From: Rhodospirillaceae bacterium
GTDB taxonomy: Bacteria; Pseudomonadota; Alphaproteobacteria; UBA8366
DNA length: 64,000 bases
Assembly: GCA_002716125.1 (NCBI GenBank)
Contig: PAZH01000010.1
Span: 1 to 64,000, forward strand
Direction: 5' to 3'
Shown: in pieces, positions 24,557 through 33,289 of the stretch
How the letters are laid out: each line of letters starts with the position of its first letter
Numbering within the stretch: the stretch's first letter is position 1
Program-made: the position numbers and the translations under genes
The notes under the pieces: model-generated
Seen by the model: only the letters and a program-made list of their open reading frames with translations
Database searches by the model: none
What the model was told of the DNA's origin: nothing

Positions 24557-25804
24557 CTACCGATCCGCTCGTGCGACCACCGCATCGAAAAAGACGTTCA
24601 CGGCGTCGTTCGTCGCCTCTCTCGGCACGTCTTCCGCTTCGTTATGGGTGATGCCATCGATACAGGGACTGAAAACCAGCGCCGTCGGCGCGATGCGTGA
24701 GATATAGTATGCATCGTGTCCGGCGATGCTCTTGATGTCCATTTGACTAACGCCTCGTGCGGTCGCGGCGTCGCGCACCAGTTGCGTACACACGGGATCG
24801 AACACTTCGTCGCCGAAGGTCCACTCCGCCGTGATCTCACAATCGACATTCGCCTTTTTCGCAGCCTCTTCCAGTGCCTCACGCGTCCGCGCCACCATCT
24901 CGTTGGTGACGTCGCGCTCTACATGCCTCATATCGACCGTCACTTCAGCGTACTCCGGCAGGATGCCGAATTTATTCGGCCATATCTGCATTCGGGACGC
25001 CGAGGTTCGACCGATTGGCTCATAGTCCCAGCCGATATCGTTCACCGCGGCCAGAAAATATGAGGCGCCGATCATGGCGTTCCGCCGCTTCTTCATCTCT
25101 GTCGGGCCGGTATGGGCGCATTCGCCGTGAAAGACGCAGGTCAGCGCGTGCGACATGTAACCGCCAGTGACGACACCAACGGATTTCTCTTCCTTCTCCA
25201 TAAGATCGTCTTGTTCGATATGGAGCTCGAAATATGAATCGAGTTCCCGCCCGCCGACAGGTGCCGTGCCGAGATAACCGATCCGCTTCAACTCGTCGCC
25301 AAAGCGAATACCGTCATCGTCGTGCAAGTCATGCAGCCATTCGACCGTCTGGAGTCCGGCGAACACACACGAGGCGGCCATCGGAGGGGCAAAGCGGGCC
25401 CCTTCCTCGTTCGTCCAGTTCACCACTTCGATGGGGCGCCGCGTTGTAATATCATTGTCCTCTAGCGTCCGCAGAATCTCGAGACCCGCGAGCACGCCCA
25501 AGATGCCATCGAAGCGTCCCCCGGCAGCTTGCGTGTCCAAATGCGAGCCGACCACGACCGGCGGCAAATCATCGTCCCGCCCCGCGCGCCGCGCAAAGAT
25601 ACTCCCTGCCGCATCGACCGTGACCTGACACCCGGCCCCCTCGCACCATTCGACGAATTGATCCCGCATGATCTTGTCATCATCGGATAAAGCCACCCGG
25701 CGCAGCCCGCCGGCCTTGCCCACGCCGATCTCAGCGGAACGGTCGAGCGTCGACCAAAGGCGATCTGCATCGATAGAGAGATTTGGGCGCGTCGTGGTAG
25801 TCAT
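24557..25804 (-). CDS. M20 family amidohydrolase (N-carbamoyl-amino-acid / allantoate amidohydrolase type)
   Basis: A 415-residue di-zinc hydrolase. The ligand motifs are complete: VVVGSHLDTQAAGGRFDG (His and Asp), NWTNEEGARF (Glu pair), YFELHIEQ, then the lid domain with CAHTGPTEMKKRRNAM, and the C-terminal AGHDAYYISR and DGITHNEAE. This set defines the HyuC/AllC branch that hydrolyses N-carbamoyl-L-amino acids, beta-ureidopropionate or allantoate. The ATG at 25804 has AAGGAAT upstream; a TTG one codon earlier is less likely. No pyrimidine or purine catabolic genes flank it, so the substrate stays open. Confidence 0.9.
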   Translation of the reverse strand: MTTTTRPNLSIDADRLWSTLDRSAEIGVGKAGGLRRVALSDDDKIMRDQFVEWCEGAGCQVTVDAAGSIFARRAGRDDDLPPVVVGSHLDTQAAGGRFDGILGVLAGLEILRTLEDNDITTRRPIEVVNWTNEEGARFAPPMAASCVFAGLQTVEWLHDLHDDDGIRFGDELKRIGYLGTAPVGGRELDSYFELHIEQDDLMEKEEKSVGVVTGGYMSHALTCVFHGECAHTGPTEMKKRRNAMIGASYFLAAVNDIGWDYEPIGRTSASRMQIWPNKFGILPEYAEVTVDMRHVERDVTNEMVARTREALEEAAKKANVDCEITAEWTFGDEVFDPVCTQLVRDAATARGVSQMDIKSIAGHDAYYISRIAPTALVFSPCIDGITHNEAEDVPREATNDAVNVFFDAVVARADR

Positions 25805-25956
25805 CAAAACTATTCCTTTATTCTTGAGTGCCGCAAAAATGACAGGCTCGGAATTTTCTTAAAAGCAAAATTTCCCAATGCACCCGACTGCGGCATACGC
25901 GATCATCCGCTCCCCCCACTTGCAATCCGGCGATTTTCCGCCAGCATATCGACATC

Positions 25957-26388
25957 ATGTCGAACGCGTCTCTCATCGGGCCGCACGAAGGCCGCGAATT
26001 GGAACTTATGCTCTCGGGCGATAAGCCGATGGCGTTCTTTTCGTGTTTTGCCGACGACGCGGATTCGATCCCCGATCCGGCCTACGTACCTTATATCAAA
26101 GACGGGACGCTGCTGATGCGGGAGTTGGAGATCACCATGCCGTGTGCCACCCACCTGCCGCCCTACCGTCATGTGTTGCTGGCCCGTCCGGAAGAAGCCT
26201 GGCGGCTCGACGATGCGTTTGACATTCTCAGCAACCACGAGGGCGATCCGCGCCGGCACAGCGACGAGGGCCATGTTCGCATGGGCCGGCTCTTGGGCTA
26301 TTCCGAAGAAGCCATCGCCGCGTTCACCGACCGATGCGAACGCCTGCGAGAGAAGTGGGCGAACCCCGAGAAGCGGCGGGCAGCTTAA
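25957..26388 (+). CDS. conserved-looking hypothetical protein
   Basis: A 143-residue soluble, acidic protein without signal peptide or membrane segment. I do not recognise its family. Striking parts are LELMLSGDKPMAFFSCFAD, MPCATHLPPYRHVLLARPEEAWRLDD and MGRLLGYSEEAIAAFTDRC; the last looks like a helix with two scattered Cys in the whole protein near residues 31 and 62 plus one near 128. Codon use matches its neighbours, and the frame is opened by an ATG in a clear gap, divergent from the M20 hydrolase. It is followed by an unrelated REP-like hairpin repeat. Confidence 0.6.
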   Translation: MSNASLIGPHEGRELELMLSGDKPMAFFSCFADDADSIPDPAYVPYIKDGTLLMRELEITMPCATHLPPYRHVLLARPEEAWRLDDAFDILSNHEGDPRRHSDEGHVRMGRLLGYSEEAIAAFTDRCERLREKWANPEKRRAA

Positions 26389-26397
26389 GACGCAACC

Positions 26398-26481
26398 GTC
26401 GTTCCCGCGAAGGCGGGAATCCAGAAGATAAATGCCAAATCCTGGATCCCGGGCTCCCGCTACGCGCGGGCTCCGGGATAG
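26398..26481. repeat. REP-like repeat with TTCCCGCGAAGGCGGGAA hairpin
   Basis: GTTCCCGCGAAGGCGGGAAT is a perfect stem around GAA, followed by CCAG, a short AT-rich spacer, CTGGATCCCGGGCTCCCGC and a second hairpin GCCCGCGCG-type sequence reading CGGGAT. This combination is a widely dispersed intergenic element in alphaproteobacterial genomes. Here it lies between convergent genes and could stop transcription from both sides. Confidence 0.75.
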
Positions 26482-26490
26482 CGCTTCACA

Positions 26491-27660
26491 TTAATTAAAC
26501 GCTGCGATCCCCGTCATCGCCCGACCCAAAATCAGCGTATGGATGTCGTGAGTACCTTCGAGCGTATTGATGACTTCCATGTTCACCATGTGACGGATGA
26601 CGTGGTACTCGTCGGAGACGCCGTTCGCACCGTGCATGTCGCGACAGAGGCGCGCGATGTCGAGGGCCTTGCCGGTCGAATTGCGTTTAACGAGCGAGAT
26701 CATCTCCGGCGTAACTCTGTCTTCATCGCGTAAACGGCTGACCCGCAGGCAGGACTGCAGCCCCAGCGCGATCTCCGTCTGCATCTCGACAAGCTTCTTT
26801 TGGATCAGCTGGTTGGCGGCAAGCGGCCGACCGAACTGGATACGGTCGACCACATAATCGCGGGTCTTCATCCAGCAGTCTTCCGCGGCGCCCATGCCGC
26901 CCCAACAGATACCGAAGCGGGCGTTGCTGAGTGCCGAAAGCGCCCCCCGCATCGATTTAACACCGGGCATCTTGTTCTCTTCCGGACAGAACACTTCGTC
27001 CATATGGACGAACCCCGTGGAGGACGCGCGGACCGCCATCTTGCCCTCGATCTTCGGCATATCGAGGCCCTCCGCCCCTCGCTCCAGGAGATAGCCGCCG
27101 ACCTCACCGTCTTCGTTTTTCGCCCAAATGAGCGCGACATGTGCCAAGGGTGAATTGGTAATCCACTGCTTGGTCCCGGTCAGCTTATATCCACCGTCGA
27201 CTTTTTTCGCGCGGGTCTGCATGCCGGCCGCGTCCGATCCGTGCGACGGCTCGGTCAGGCCCATACAGCCGATGATCTCGCCATCGCGCATGCCCGGCAG
27301 GAATCGTTCTTTCTGCGCATCTGACCCGTACATATGGATCGGTGCCATCACCAGACCTGACTGCACGCCCATGGCCGAGCGGAAACACGTGTCGACGCGT
27401 TCCATCTCCCGCGCGATCAAACCATATGAAACGTTGGAAATGCCTGCACACCCATAATCCGGCAATGTGGCGCCGAGGAAGCCAAGCTTCCCGAACTCCT
27501 TCATAATTTCCGGGTCGAAGAACTCGCGCCGGTTCCAATCGACAATCAACGGGGCCAGTTCACCCTGCGCGAAATCACGGGCCGCGTCACGGATCTGGCG
27601 CTCCTCTTCCGAGAGCTGCTCTTCCAATAAAAGGGGATCTTCCCAGGCGAATTCGGGCAT
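26491..27660 (-). CDS. acyl-CoA dehydrogenase, glutaryl-CoA dehydrogenase-like
   Basis: A 389-residue FAD-dependent acyl-CoA dehydrogenase closest in pattern to glutaryl-CoA dehydrogenase. [20 protein letters not shown] matches the equivalent segment of that enzyme including the RSAM..QS.LVM residues, then [30 protein letters not shown] and the catalytic-Glu motif [19 protein letters not shown]. It would oxidise and decarboxylate glutaryl-CoA to crotonyl-CoA in Lys/Trp/aromatic breakdown. Residues for decarboxylation cannot be confirmed by eye. It lies downstream of thiolase and hydroxyacyl-CoA dehydrogenase on the same strand, though a hairpin repeat separates it from them. Confidence 0.85.
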   Translation of the reverse strand: MPEFAWEDPLLLEEQLSEEERQIRDAARDFAQGELAPLIVDWNRREFFDPEIMKEFGKLGFLGATLPDYGCAGISNVSYGLIAREMERVDTCFRSAMGVQSGLVMAPIHMYGSDAQKERFLPGMRDGEIIGCMGLTEPSHGSDAAGMQTRAKKVDGGYKLTGTKQWITNSPLAHVALIWAKNEDGEVGGYLLERGAEGLDMPKIEGKMAVRASSTGFVHMDEVFCPEENKMPGVKSMRGALSALSNARFGICWGGMGAAEDCWMKTRDYVVDRIQFGRPLAANQLIQKKLVEMQTEIALGLQSCLRVSRLRDEDRVTPEMISLVKRNSTGKALDIARLCRDMHGANGVSDEYHVIRHMVNMEVINTLEGTHDIHTLILGRAMTGIAAFN

Positions 27661-27695
27661 TCCATCTACTCCGTCTCACAAAGAAAGAGCGGTAT

Positions 27696-27774
27696 CCTCG
27701 TCCTTCGACAAGCTCAGGATGAGGATACCGCCAATCTGTTCATTCACCTCACCCAGAGCCTGTCGAAGGGTGAG
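27696..27774. repeat. intergenic hairpin repeat, TTCGACA family, copy 3
   Basis: CCTCGTCCTTCGACAAGCTC followed by AGGATGAGG (27696-27724) and CTCACCCAGAGCCTGTCGAA followed by GGGTGAG (27748-27774) form two hairpins facing each other. GGTATCC / GGATACC sequences flank the left one. It is the same element family as at 20962 and 24463. It interrupts the run of leftward acyl-CoA genes and may dampen readthrough from thiolase into the dehydrogenase. Confidence 0.75.
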
Positions 27775-27782
27775 GTCGTTCC

Positions 27783-28991
27783 TTAGTCTTCGACACGCTC
27801 CATGACGACCGCGGTGCCTTGACCAACACCGACGCAAAGCGTCGCGAGAGCGTATTTACCACCGGTCTTCTCGAGCTGACGAGCCGCCGTCAAGAAGATA
27901 CGCGGACCGGAGGCGCCGAGCGGATGGCCGAGTGCGATCGCGCCACCGTTCATATTCACGCGGCTGTCGTCGAAGGACTGGCCGAGGCCCTTGAGGCAAG
28001 ACAGCACCTGTGCCGCAAAGGCTTCGTTAATCTCAACGACGTCCATGTCGTCCATCGTGAGGCCGGCGCGTTCCAAGGCCTTCTGCGAAGCCGGAACCGG
28101 GCCGATGCCCATGATGCGCGGCGGGACACCGGCGGAGGCGGAAGAGATGATCTTGGCCATCGGCTTGAGACCGGCCTTCTCACCCATTGCGCGGCTGCCG
28201 ATGAACATCGCGACGGCGCCGTCATTGACGCCCGACGCATTGCCGGCTGTGGTCACGCCGTCCTGGTTGAGGACGCGCAGCTTGGCCAGCATCTCCATCG
28301 TCGTACCGGCGCGCGGGTGCTCGTCGACATCAACGGTGACATCCGGCTGCTTGCGGCCGCCCGGCACCGTAATCGGTGTGATCTCACCATCGAAGAAACC
28401 GGCTTCCTTGCCGGCGGCATACTTGTCCTGGCTGGCGAGGGCAAAGGTATCCGCTTCTTCGCGGCTGATTTGGTAATCCTGCGCGAGATTGTCGGCCGTC
28501 TGCGGCATTGCCCAGTCGCCGTATTCTTCCTTGATCTTCTTGTTCGGAAAGCGCGAACCGATGGTCGAGTCATAAACGTCGAAATTTCGCGCGAACGGGG
28601 TCTCGTTCTTGCCGACGACAAACGGCGCACGGCTCATGCTTTCAACACCGCCAGCGATGAAAAGATCACCTTCGCCAACCGTGACCGCATGTGCCGCGGA
28701 AACGACCGCTGAAAGACCGCTGGCGCAGTTCCGTTGCAGGACTTGGCCCGGTACCGATTCCGGCAAGCCGCCGGCGAGCAGCGCATGGCGCGCGACACAG
28801 CGGGCATCTTCACCACCCTGATTGCCGCAGCCGATGATGACGTCATCGATGTCTTCCGCTTCGAACGGACTTTCGTCGACGACCGCCTTCATAACGTTGC
28901 CGAGCAGGTCGTCCGGACGGACACCCGAAAGCGCCCCGCCGTACCGGCCGAAGGGCGAGCGTTTACCGAGATAGAGATAAGCGTCGAGCAT
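27783..28991 (-). CDS. acetyl-CoA C-acyltransferase (thiolase)
   Basis: A 402-residue thiolase II type enzyme. The nucleophilic Cys is in LQRNCASGLSAV (about residue 90), where most relatives have 'NRxCxSG'. The other active-site motifs are GGAIALGHPLGASGPRI and LCVGVGQGTAVVMERV with His and Cys. It cleaves 3-ketoacyl-CoA with CoA, or runs in the biosynthetic direction. The next gene upstream on the same strand is 3-hydroxyacyl-CoA dehydrogenase (24 bp), giving two successive steps of beta-oxidation in one transcript. Chain-length preference is not readable. Confidence 0.92.
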   Translation of the reverse strand: MLDAYLYLGKRSPFGRYGGALSGVRPDDLLGNVMKAVVDESPFEAEDIDDVIIGCGNQGGEDARCVARHALLAGGLPESVPGQVLQRNCASGLSAVVSAAHAVTVGEGDLFIAGGVESMSRAPFVVGKNETPFARNFDVYDSTIGSRFPNKKIKEEYGDWAMPQTADNLAQDYQISREEADTFALASQDKYAAGKEAGFFDGEITPITVPGGRKQPDVTVDVDEHPRAGTTMEMLAKLRVLNQDGVTTAGNASGVNDGAVAMFIGSRAMGEKAGLKPMAKIISSASAGVPPRIMGIGPVPASQKALERAGLTMDDMDVVEINEAFAAQVLSCLKGLGQSFDDSRVNMNGGAIALGHPLGASGPRIFLTAARQLEKTGGKYALATLCVGVGQGTAVVMERVED

Positions 28992-29015
28992 TTTTCAGTT
29001 TCCCTGGATATGAAC

Positions 29016-30542
29016 TCAAATTTCCTTGTCGAACAGTGAAAGCCCTAGTTCCGCACGGCGGCGCAGCCATGGACTGGGACGATAGCGCGGGTCGCCGTAA
29101 AGACGGTGACAGGCCTCCAAAACTCGCAACACGTTCTTGGGGCCGAGCTGGTCCCCGAAGGTCAGCGGCCCGTTGGGGTAATTCAACCCCAGCACGACCG
29201 CCTTGTCGATATCTTCCGGCCCGGCAGTACCGAGCTGAGCGATCTGGCACCCAATGTTGCAGATCGTCGAAATGATGCGTTGGCAGACGAATCCGGGACA
29301 GTCACGAATGACGCTCGCCTTCACGCCATCCCCCGTTAACAAGCCATGAGCCGCGTCGCGGAACTCGGCTTTCGTCGCCGGGTTGGTCATGAGCGTGCGT
29401 CGGGTCGCGAGACCAACCAAGGTATCGACACCGAGCGTGCGCGCCGGATCGAGCCCTTGATCCACCGCGGTTGTCGTGACGTCGTCACCAATCGGCGTCA
29501 CCAGGATCAAGGCATCGCTGCTTGGGCTTTCGCCGGTCTCAAGGTTGCCCCCGATCTTGGAGACAATCTCCGTCAGCGCTTTGTGACCTTCGTCCTCAGC
29601 CTTCGAAATCCAGATCGGCAGGCCGTCATAGGCCGGATAGCCGGCTTCCGCTGGGAACTCCTGTTTGCCGCTGGAATAATCATAGAAACCGTGTCCGGTT
29701 TTCCGGCCGAGCATGCCGGCTTCCATCCGGGCGCGCAGCATGACGTTCGGTCGGAAACGCGGTTCTTCGTAAAACTGCCGATATATTAACTCCGTCGCCG
29801 GATGGGTGACATCGAGGCCGGTCAAATCCAACAAAGTGAATGGCCCCATGCGAAATCCCGCCCCCTCGGAGAGGATGCGATCAAGGTCCGGGATATCGGC
29901 AACCTGTTCGGAATTAATATGCGCCGCTTCAATATTGTAGCCACGGCCGACCTGATTCACGAGGAAACCAGGCGCGTCCTGGCAGCGGACCGGCTCGCGC
30001 GTCATCCGGCGGCCGAGTTCCATTAAAGTATCGCCTACTTCCGCTGCAGTCCGCACACCGTCGATGACTTCGACCAACCGCATCAACGGTACCGGATTGA
30101 AGAAGTGCATGCCGACAAACCGTTCTGGCTTCTTCAACGGCGACGCCAACGTCGTGATCGACAGCGAAGACGTATTGGTCGCGATGATCGCGTCCTCCGC
30201 CATAATACCTTCGAGATCTTCGTAAATCTTATTCTTGATATCGGGGTTTTCTGTCGCGGCCTCAATGACGATTTGGCAATCGGCGAAGCCCTGCGTTGCC
30301 TCGACAACTTCGATCCGGCCGCTAGCTGCGGATGCGTCCGCCTCGGTCATCTGGCCCTTCTCGGCGGCACGGCCCAGCATCTTACCAACAAATTCGACGG
30401 CGTCTTGCGACTGCGCTTGATTTACATCGAACAACTTGACCCTAAGTCCGCCCGCGGCCGCCACCTGGACGATACCGCGTCCCATGGCGCCGGCGCCGAT
30501 AACGCCTAAGATAAAATCGTCGTTGTCGAGATTGATGGCCAT
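29016..30542 (-). CDS. 3-hydroxyacyl-CoA dehydrogenase with duplicated C-terminal domain (PaaH-like)
   Basis: A 508-residue NAD-dependent enzyme. The N-terminal Rossmann domain has GVIGAGAMGRGIVQVAAAGG, followed by ATNTSSLSITTLA and KKPERFVGMHFFNPVPLMRLVEVI with the catalytic His. A first C-terminal domain contains DAPGFLVNQVGRGYNIEA and a second contains DCPGFVCQRIIST and LNYPNGPLTFGDQLG. This double-C-domain layout is that of PaaH/PhaC of phenylacetate and adipate degradation rather than the FadB fusion. The ATG at 30542 is preferred because the frame upstream is Arg-rich noise. It is probably transcribed with the thiolase. Confidence 0.9.
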   Translation of the reverse strand: MAINLDNDDFILGVIGAGAMGRGIVQVAAAGGLRVKLFDVNQAQSQDAVEFVGKMLGRAAEKGQMTEADASAASGRIEVVEATQGFADCQIVIEAATENPDIKNKIYEDLEGIMAEDAIIATNTSSLSITTLASPLKKPERFVGMHFFNPVPLMRLVEVIDGVRTAAEVGDTLMELGRRMTREPVRCQDAPGFLVNQVGRGYNIEAAHINSEQVADIPDLDRILSEGAGFRMGPFTLLDLTGLDVTHPATELIYRQFYEEPRFRPNVMLRARMEAGMLGRKTGHGFYDYSSGKQEFPAEAGYPAYDGLPIWISKAEDEGHKALTEIVSKIGGNLETGESPSSDALILVTPIGDDVTTTAVDQGLDPARTLGVDTLVGLATRRTLMTNPATKAEFRDAAHGLLTGDGVKASVIRDCPGFVCQRIISTICNIGCQIAQLGTAGPEDIDKAVVLGLNYPNGPLTFGDQLGPKNVLRVLEACHRLYGDPRYRPSPWLRRRAELGLSLFDKEI

Positions 30543-30706
30543 TCGTCGCCGGCTCCTCTGAACACTTCCTGATATTGCATCTGCGAAACGGCTTGAAGCC
30601 GCGAAAACCCGCGCCTGCCGCCCGACCTTGACGGCGCGATTGCGGCGTCGCAAGCTCCGGTCGGTTTAAGCCATAACGACAACTGGTTTGCAAGGTCAGA
30701 GGGTCA

Positions 30707-31870
30707 ATGCCGGAGGCGAGTGCAGTCAGCGGAGAGGATTTCGAGCTTTATCTCGATAGTATCCGCCGTTTTACGAATGAAAAACTAATCCCGTCCGAAC
30801 GCCAGGTCGAGGAAGAAGACCATGTGCCGGAAGATTTGGTCGCCGAAATGCGGCGTCTTGGTCTTTTCGGAATGACGATTGCCGAAGAGTTCGGCGGCCT
30901 CAACCTTTCGATGGAACAACAGGTCCGCGCCACCTTCGAATTTACCAGGGCTTCCTGCGTTTATCGCGCCCGATTTTCGACAACGCTCGGTCTTTGCAGC
31001 CAAGCGATACAATTCAATGGAACCGATGCACAAAAGGCCGAATGGCTGCCGAAGTTGGCATCCGGCGAGGCCACCGCATCTTTTGCACTAACGGAACCGC
31101 AAGCGGGATCGGACGCAGGCGCCATCACCACGAAAGCGGTGAAAGATGGCGAAAGTTACGCCATCAGCGGACAGAAGTGCTACATCACCAACGCGCCCGA
31201 GGCCGACGTCTTTGTGGTCATGGCGCGGACGGATGCGGAAACGACGACGGCCAAGGGGATTTCCGCCTTTATCGTGCCGTCAGACACGCCCGGTATCGAA
31301 GTGGCGCCTTGGGATCGCAAACTCGGCAATCACGGCTCTCATACAGCACAAATCTTCTTCGACGATTGCCGTATTCCGGCGGCCAATCTACTCGGCGGGT
31401 TTGAGGGCCAAGGGTTCAAGAATGCGATGGCAGGCATCAACGTCGCACGAATGCACGTGGCGGCGACTTGCGTCGGTCAAGCCGATCGTCTGATCGAGAT
31501 GGGACGCGACTACGCGACGGGCCGCATCCAATTCGGCCATCCGATTGCCGATTTTCAAGCCGTCCAGCACATGCTGGCGGAAAGCTATGCGGAGACCTTG
31601 GCGGCCCGATCGATGGTGCTGGAGACGGCACGCCGGATCGACGCCGGCGAACGGCCGCTCGCGGACATGTCGAGCTGCAAACTCTTCGCGTCCGAGATGG
31701 TCTGCCGGGTTGCCGACCGAATGCTGCAAATTCACGGCGGAGCCGGATACATGGCGGCGTTCGACGTCGAACGGTTCTATCGGGACGTTCGCCTCTTCCG
31801 TATCTTCGAAGGCGCCTCTGAAGTTCACAAGATGATCATCTCGCGCGAGATGCTGAAGGAAGGAGCGTGA
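30707..31870 (+). CDS. acyl-CoA dehydrogenase
   Basis: A 387-residue FAD-dependent acyl-CoA dehydrogenase. FALTEPQAGSDAGAITTKAV and CYITNAPEADVFVVMART bind flavin and substrate, and the C-terminal QIHGGAGYMAAFDVERFYRD followed by IFEGASEVHKMIISREML holds the catalytic Glu in the short/medium-chain position. It introduces the trans-2 double bond into a fatty or branched acyl-CoA. It diverges from the hydroxyacyl-CoA dehydrogenase (164 bp shared promoter region), and one base separates its TGA from the next gene's ATG. Confidence 0.92.
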   Translation: MPEASAVSGEDFELYLDSIRRFTNEKLIPSERQVEEEDHVPEDLVAEMRRLGLFGMTIAEEFGGLNLSMEQQVRATFEFTRASCVYRARFSTTLGLCSQAIQFNGTDAQKAEWLPKLASGEATASFALTEPQAGSDAGAITTKAVKDGESYAISGQKCYITNAPEADVFVVMARTDAETTTAKGISAFIVPSDTPGIEVAPWDRKLGNHGSHTAQIFFDDCRIPAANLLGGFEGQGFKNAMAGINVARMHVAATCVGQADRLIEMGRDYATGRIQFGHPIADFQAVQHMLAESYAETLAARSMVLETARRIDAGERPLADMSSCKLFASEMVCRVADRMLQIHGGAGYMAAFDVERFYRDVRLFRIFEGASEVHKMIISREMLKEGA

Positions 31871-31871
31871 G

Positions 31872-32639
31872 ATGACCCGTGTCATGAAACGCGGCGGCGT
31901 CACGACAATTACCCTTAACCGCCCACAACAGCGCAACGCCTTAAACGAGGACGTGATCCGACGACTGGCCGACGCCACGGCGGAAGCCGCCGCCGATCCC
32001 GATTGCCGGTGCCTCGTCGTCAAAGGGCAAGGCGATCATTTCTGCGCCGGTCGCGATATCGGCGAAGCCGACAAGTCTATGACGCTGAGCCAGGTGATGG
32101 AGTACGACCAACTTTGGGCAGATGTGATCGGTAGCATTCGCACGATGGGCGCGCCCTCCGTCGCCGTCGTCCGGGGCTTTGCGGTTGCCGGCGGATTTAC
32201 CCTATCGATGTCCTGCGATTTTGTTCTCGCGGAACGCTCTGCGCGGTTCGGTGCGCTTGAAATGAAAGGTGGATTCCCCGCCGCCGTTAACACAGCCGTC
32301 CTGTCGCATTTGGTTGGCCCGCGACAATCCCTTGAATTGCTCTTGAGCGCCGGCACCTTTACGGCTGAACAACTTAATGACATGGGGCTGATTAACCGGC
32401 TGGCTACCAACGAGGATGAGCTCGCCGCGCTCGAAAAAGAATTTGTTGAAGATCTAAAGGCGCTCGATCCACTCGCCGTCAAACTCACGAAAGAAACCCA
32501 TCGCGCCGTCCGCCGCGCTTCGATGGAAGAAGCGCTTATTACGGCGAAACAATTGAACTCTCTCCTGATGACATCCGGTAAGATCGACGAAGCAGCGGAT
32601 CGATACGCGAAAGACAAGGCGGAACGCCGCCGACGTTAG
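31872..32639 (+). CDS. enoyl-CoA hydratase/isomerase (crotonase) family protein
   Basis: A 255-residue crotonase-fold protein. The oxyanion-hole segments are DHFCAGRDIGEAD and VRGFAVAGGFTLSMSCDFVLA. The usual hydratase Glu in the 'E(x)xxG' stretch is not evident: the matching piece reads EMKGGFPAAVNTAVLSHLVG. It may therefore be an isomerase, hydrolase or other crotonase activity rather than a classical hydratase. It is coupled to the acyl-CoA dehydrogenase (GTGAGATGA junction), so it likely acts on that enzyme's product. Confidence 0.87.
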   Translation: MTRVMKRGGVTTITLNRPQQRNALNEDVIRRLADATAEAAADPDCRCLVVKGQGDHFCAGRDIGEADKSMTLSQVMEYDQLWADVIGSIRTMGAPSVAVVRGFAVAGGFTLSMSCDFVLAERSARFGALEMKGGFPAAVNTAVLSHLVGPRQSLELLLSAGTFTAEQLNDMGLINRLATNEDELAALEKEFVEDLKALDPLAVKLTKETHRAVRRASMEEALITAKQLNSLLMTSGKIDEAADRYAKDKAERRRR

Positions 32640-32654
32640 GTAGGATACGGCTTG

Positions 32655-33275
32655 ATGATAAAAGGCATCTCCGCATTTTTCTTTGCGACGCTTGGAATCT
32701 TATTCCTGGCAGCCCCTTCTTTCGCCAATAACCCACTCGACCGGTATTTTGGCGAGTCGACACAAGGGAAGCTTTTGGTTGCCTCTTCGGCAATGAACGA
32801 CAACAGATTCAAACGATCTGTCGTGCTTATGGTCGACCATGATGCGGACGGCGCCTTCGGCCTGATCATTAACAAGCCGCTTTCCAGTATCACGAAGAGC
32901 GAACTCTTCGATAAACTGAAGTTGGAGCACGAGGCAGACGAAGGCTCTATCACCATCTTTTACGGCGGACCGGTTGGCCGAAAACAAGGTTTCGTCATTC
33001 ACGAAGCCGAATACCAAATAGAAGGCACGCGCCGCGTAACGAACGAAATCGCTGTTAGTCCCGAGCGGGATGTGATTCTGGCGATGGCAAAGGGCGAAGG
33101 TCCGAAGCGATATCTGTTTGCGCTCGGTTATTCGGGTTGGCTTTCGGGGCAGCTCGAATTTGAAATGCGCCGCGAGTTCTGGCTGACCGCACCTGCGGAT
33201 ATGGACATAATCTTTGACGAAAGTCACCGTACGAAGTGGCAGCGCGCAAATGATTTACAATTCCGATCGCTTTAG
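32655..33275 (+). CDS. YqgE/AlgH (DUF179) family protein with a signal peptide
   Basis: A 206-residue protein whose body is a YqgE/AlgH domain: GKLLVASSAMNDNRFKRSVV, then MVDHDADGAFGLIINKPL, FYGGPVGRKQGFVIHE and a late RYLFALGYSGWLSGQLEFE. The N terminus is a convincing export signal (FFFATLGILFLAAPSFAN), which is unusual because typical YqgE proteins are cytosolic. The function of the family is unknown. The ATG at 32655 is used; a TTG directly before it is also in frame. It follows the crotonase by 15 bp, so it may ride on the same transcript. Confidence 0.85.
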   Translation: MIKGISAFFFATLGILFLAAPSFANNPLDRYFGESTQGKLLVASSAMNDNRFKRSVVLMVDHDADGAFGLIINKPLSSITKSELFDKLKLEHEADEGSITIFYGGPVGRKQGFVIHEAEYQIEGTRRVTNEIAVSPERDVILAMAKGEGPKRYLFALGYSGWLSGQLEFEMRREFWLTAPADMDIIFDESHRTKWQRANDLQFRSL

Positions 33276-33289
33276 GACGGAGAATTGCC

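Noticed and set aside
24557-26388. Hydantoin or pyrimidine degradation operon around the M20 hydrolase
   Set aside because: No hydantoinase, dihydropyrimidinase or transporter of that pathway is adjacent; the neighbours are an unrelated lipoprotein hydrolase and an unknown gene.
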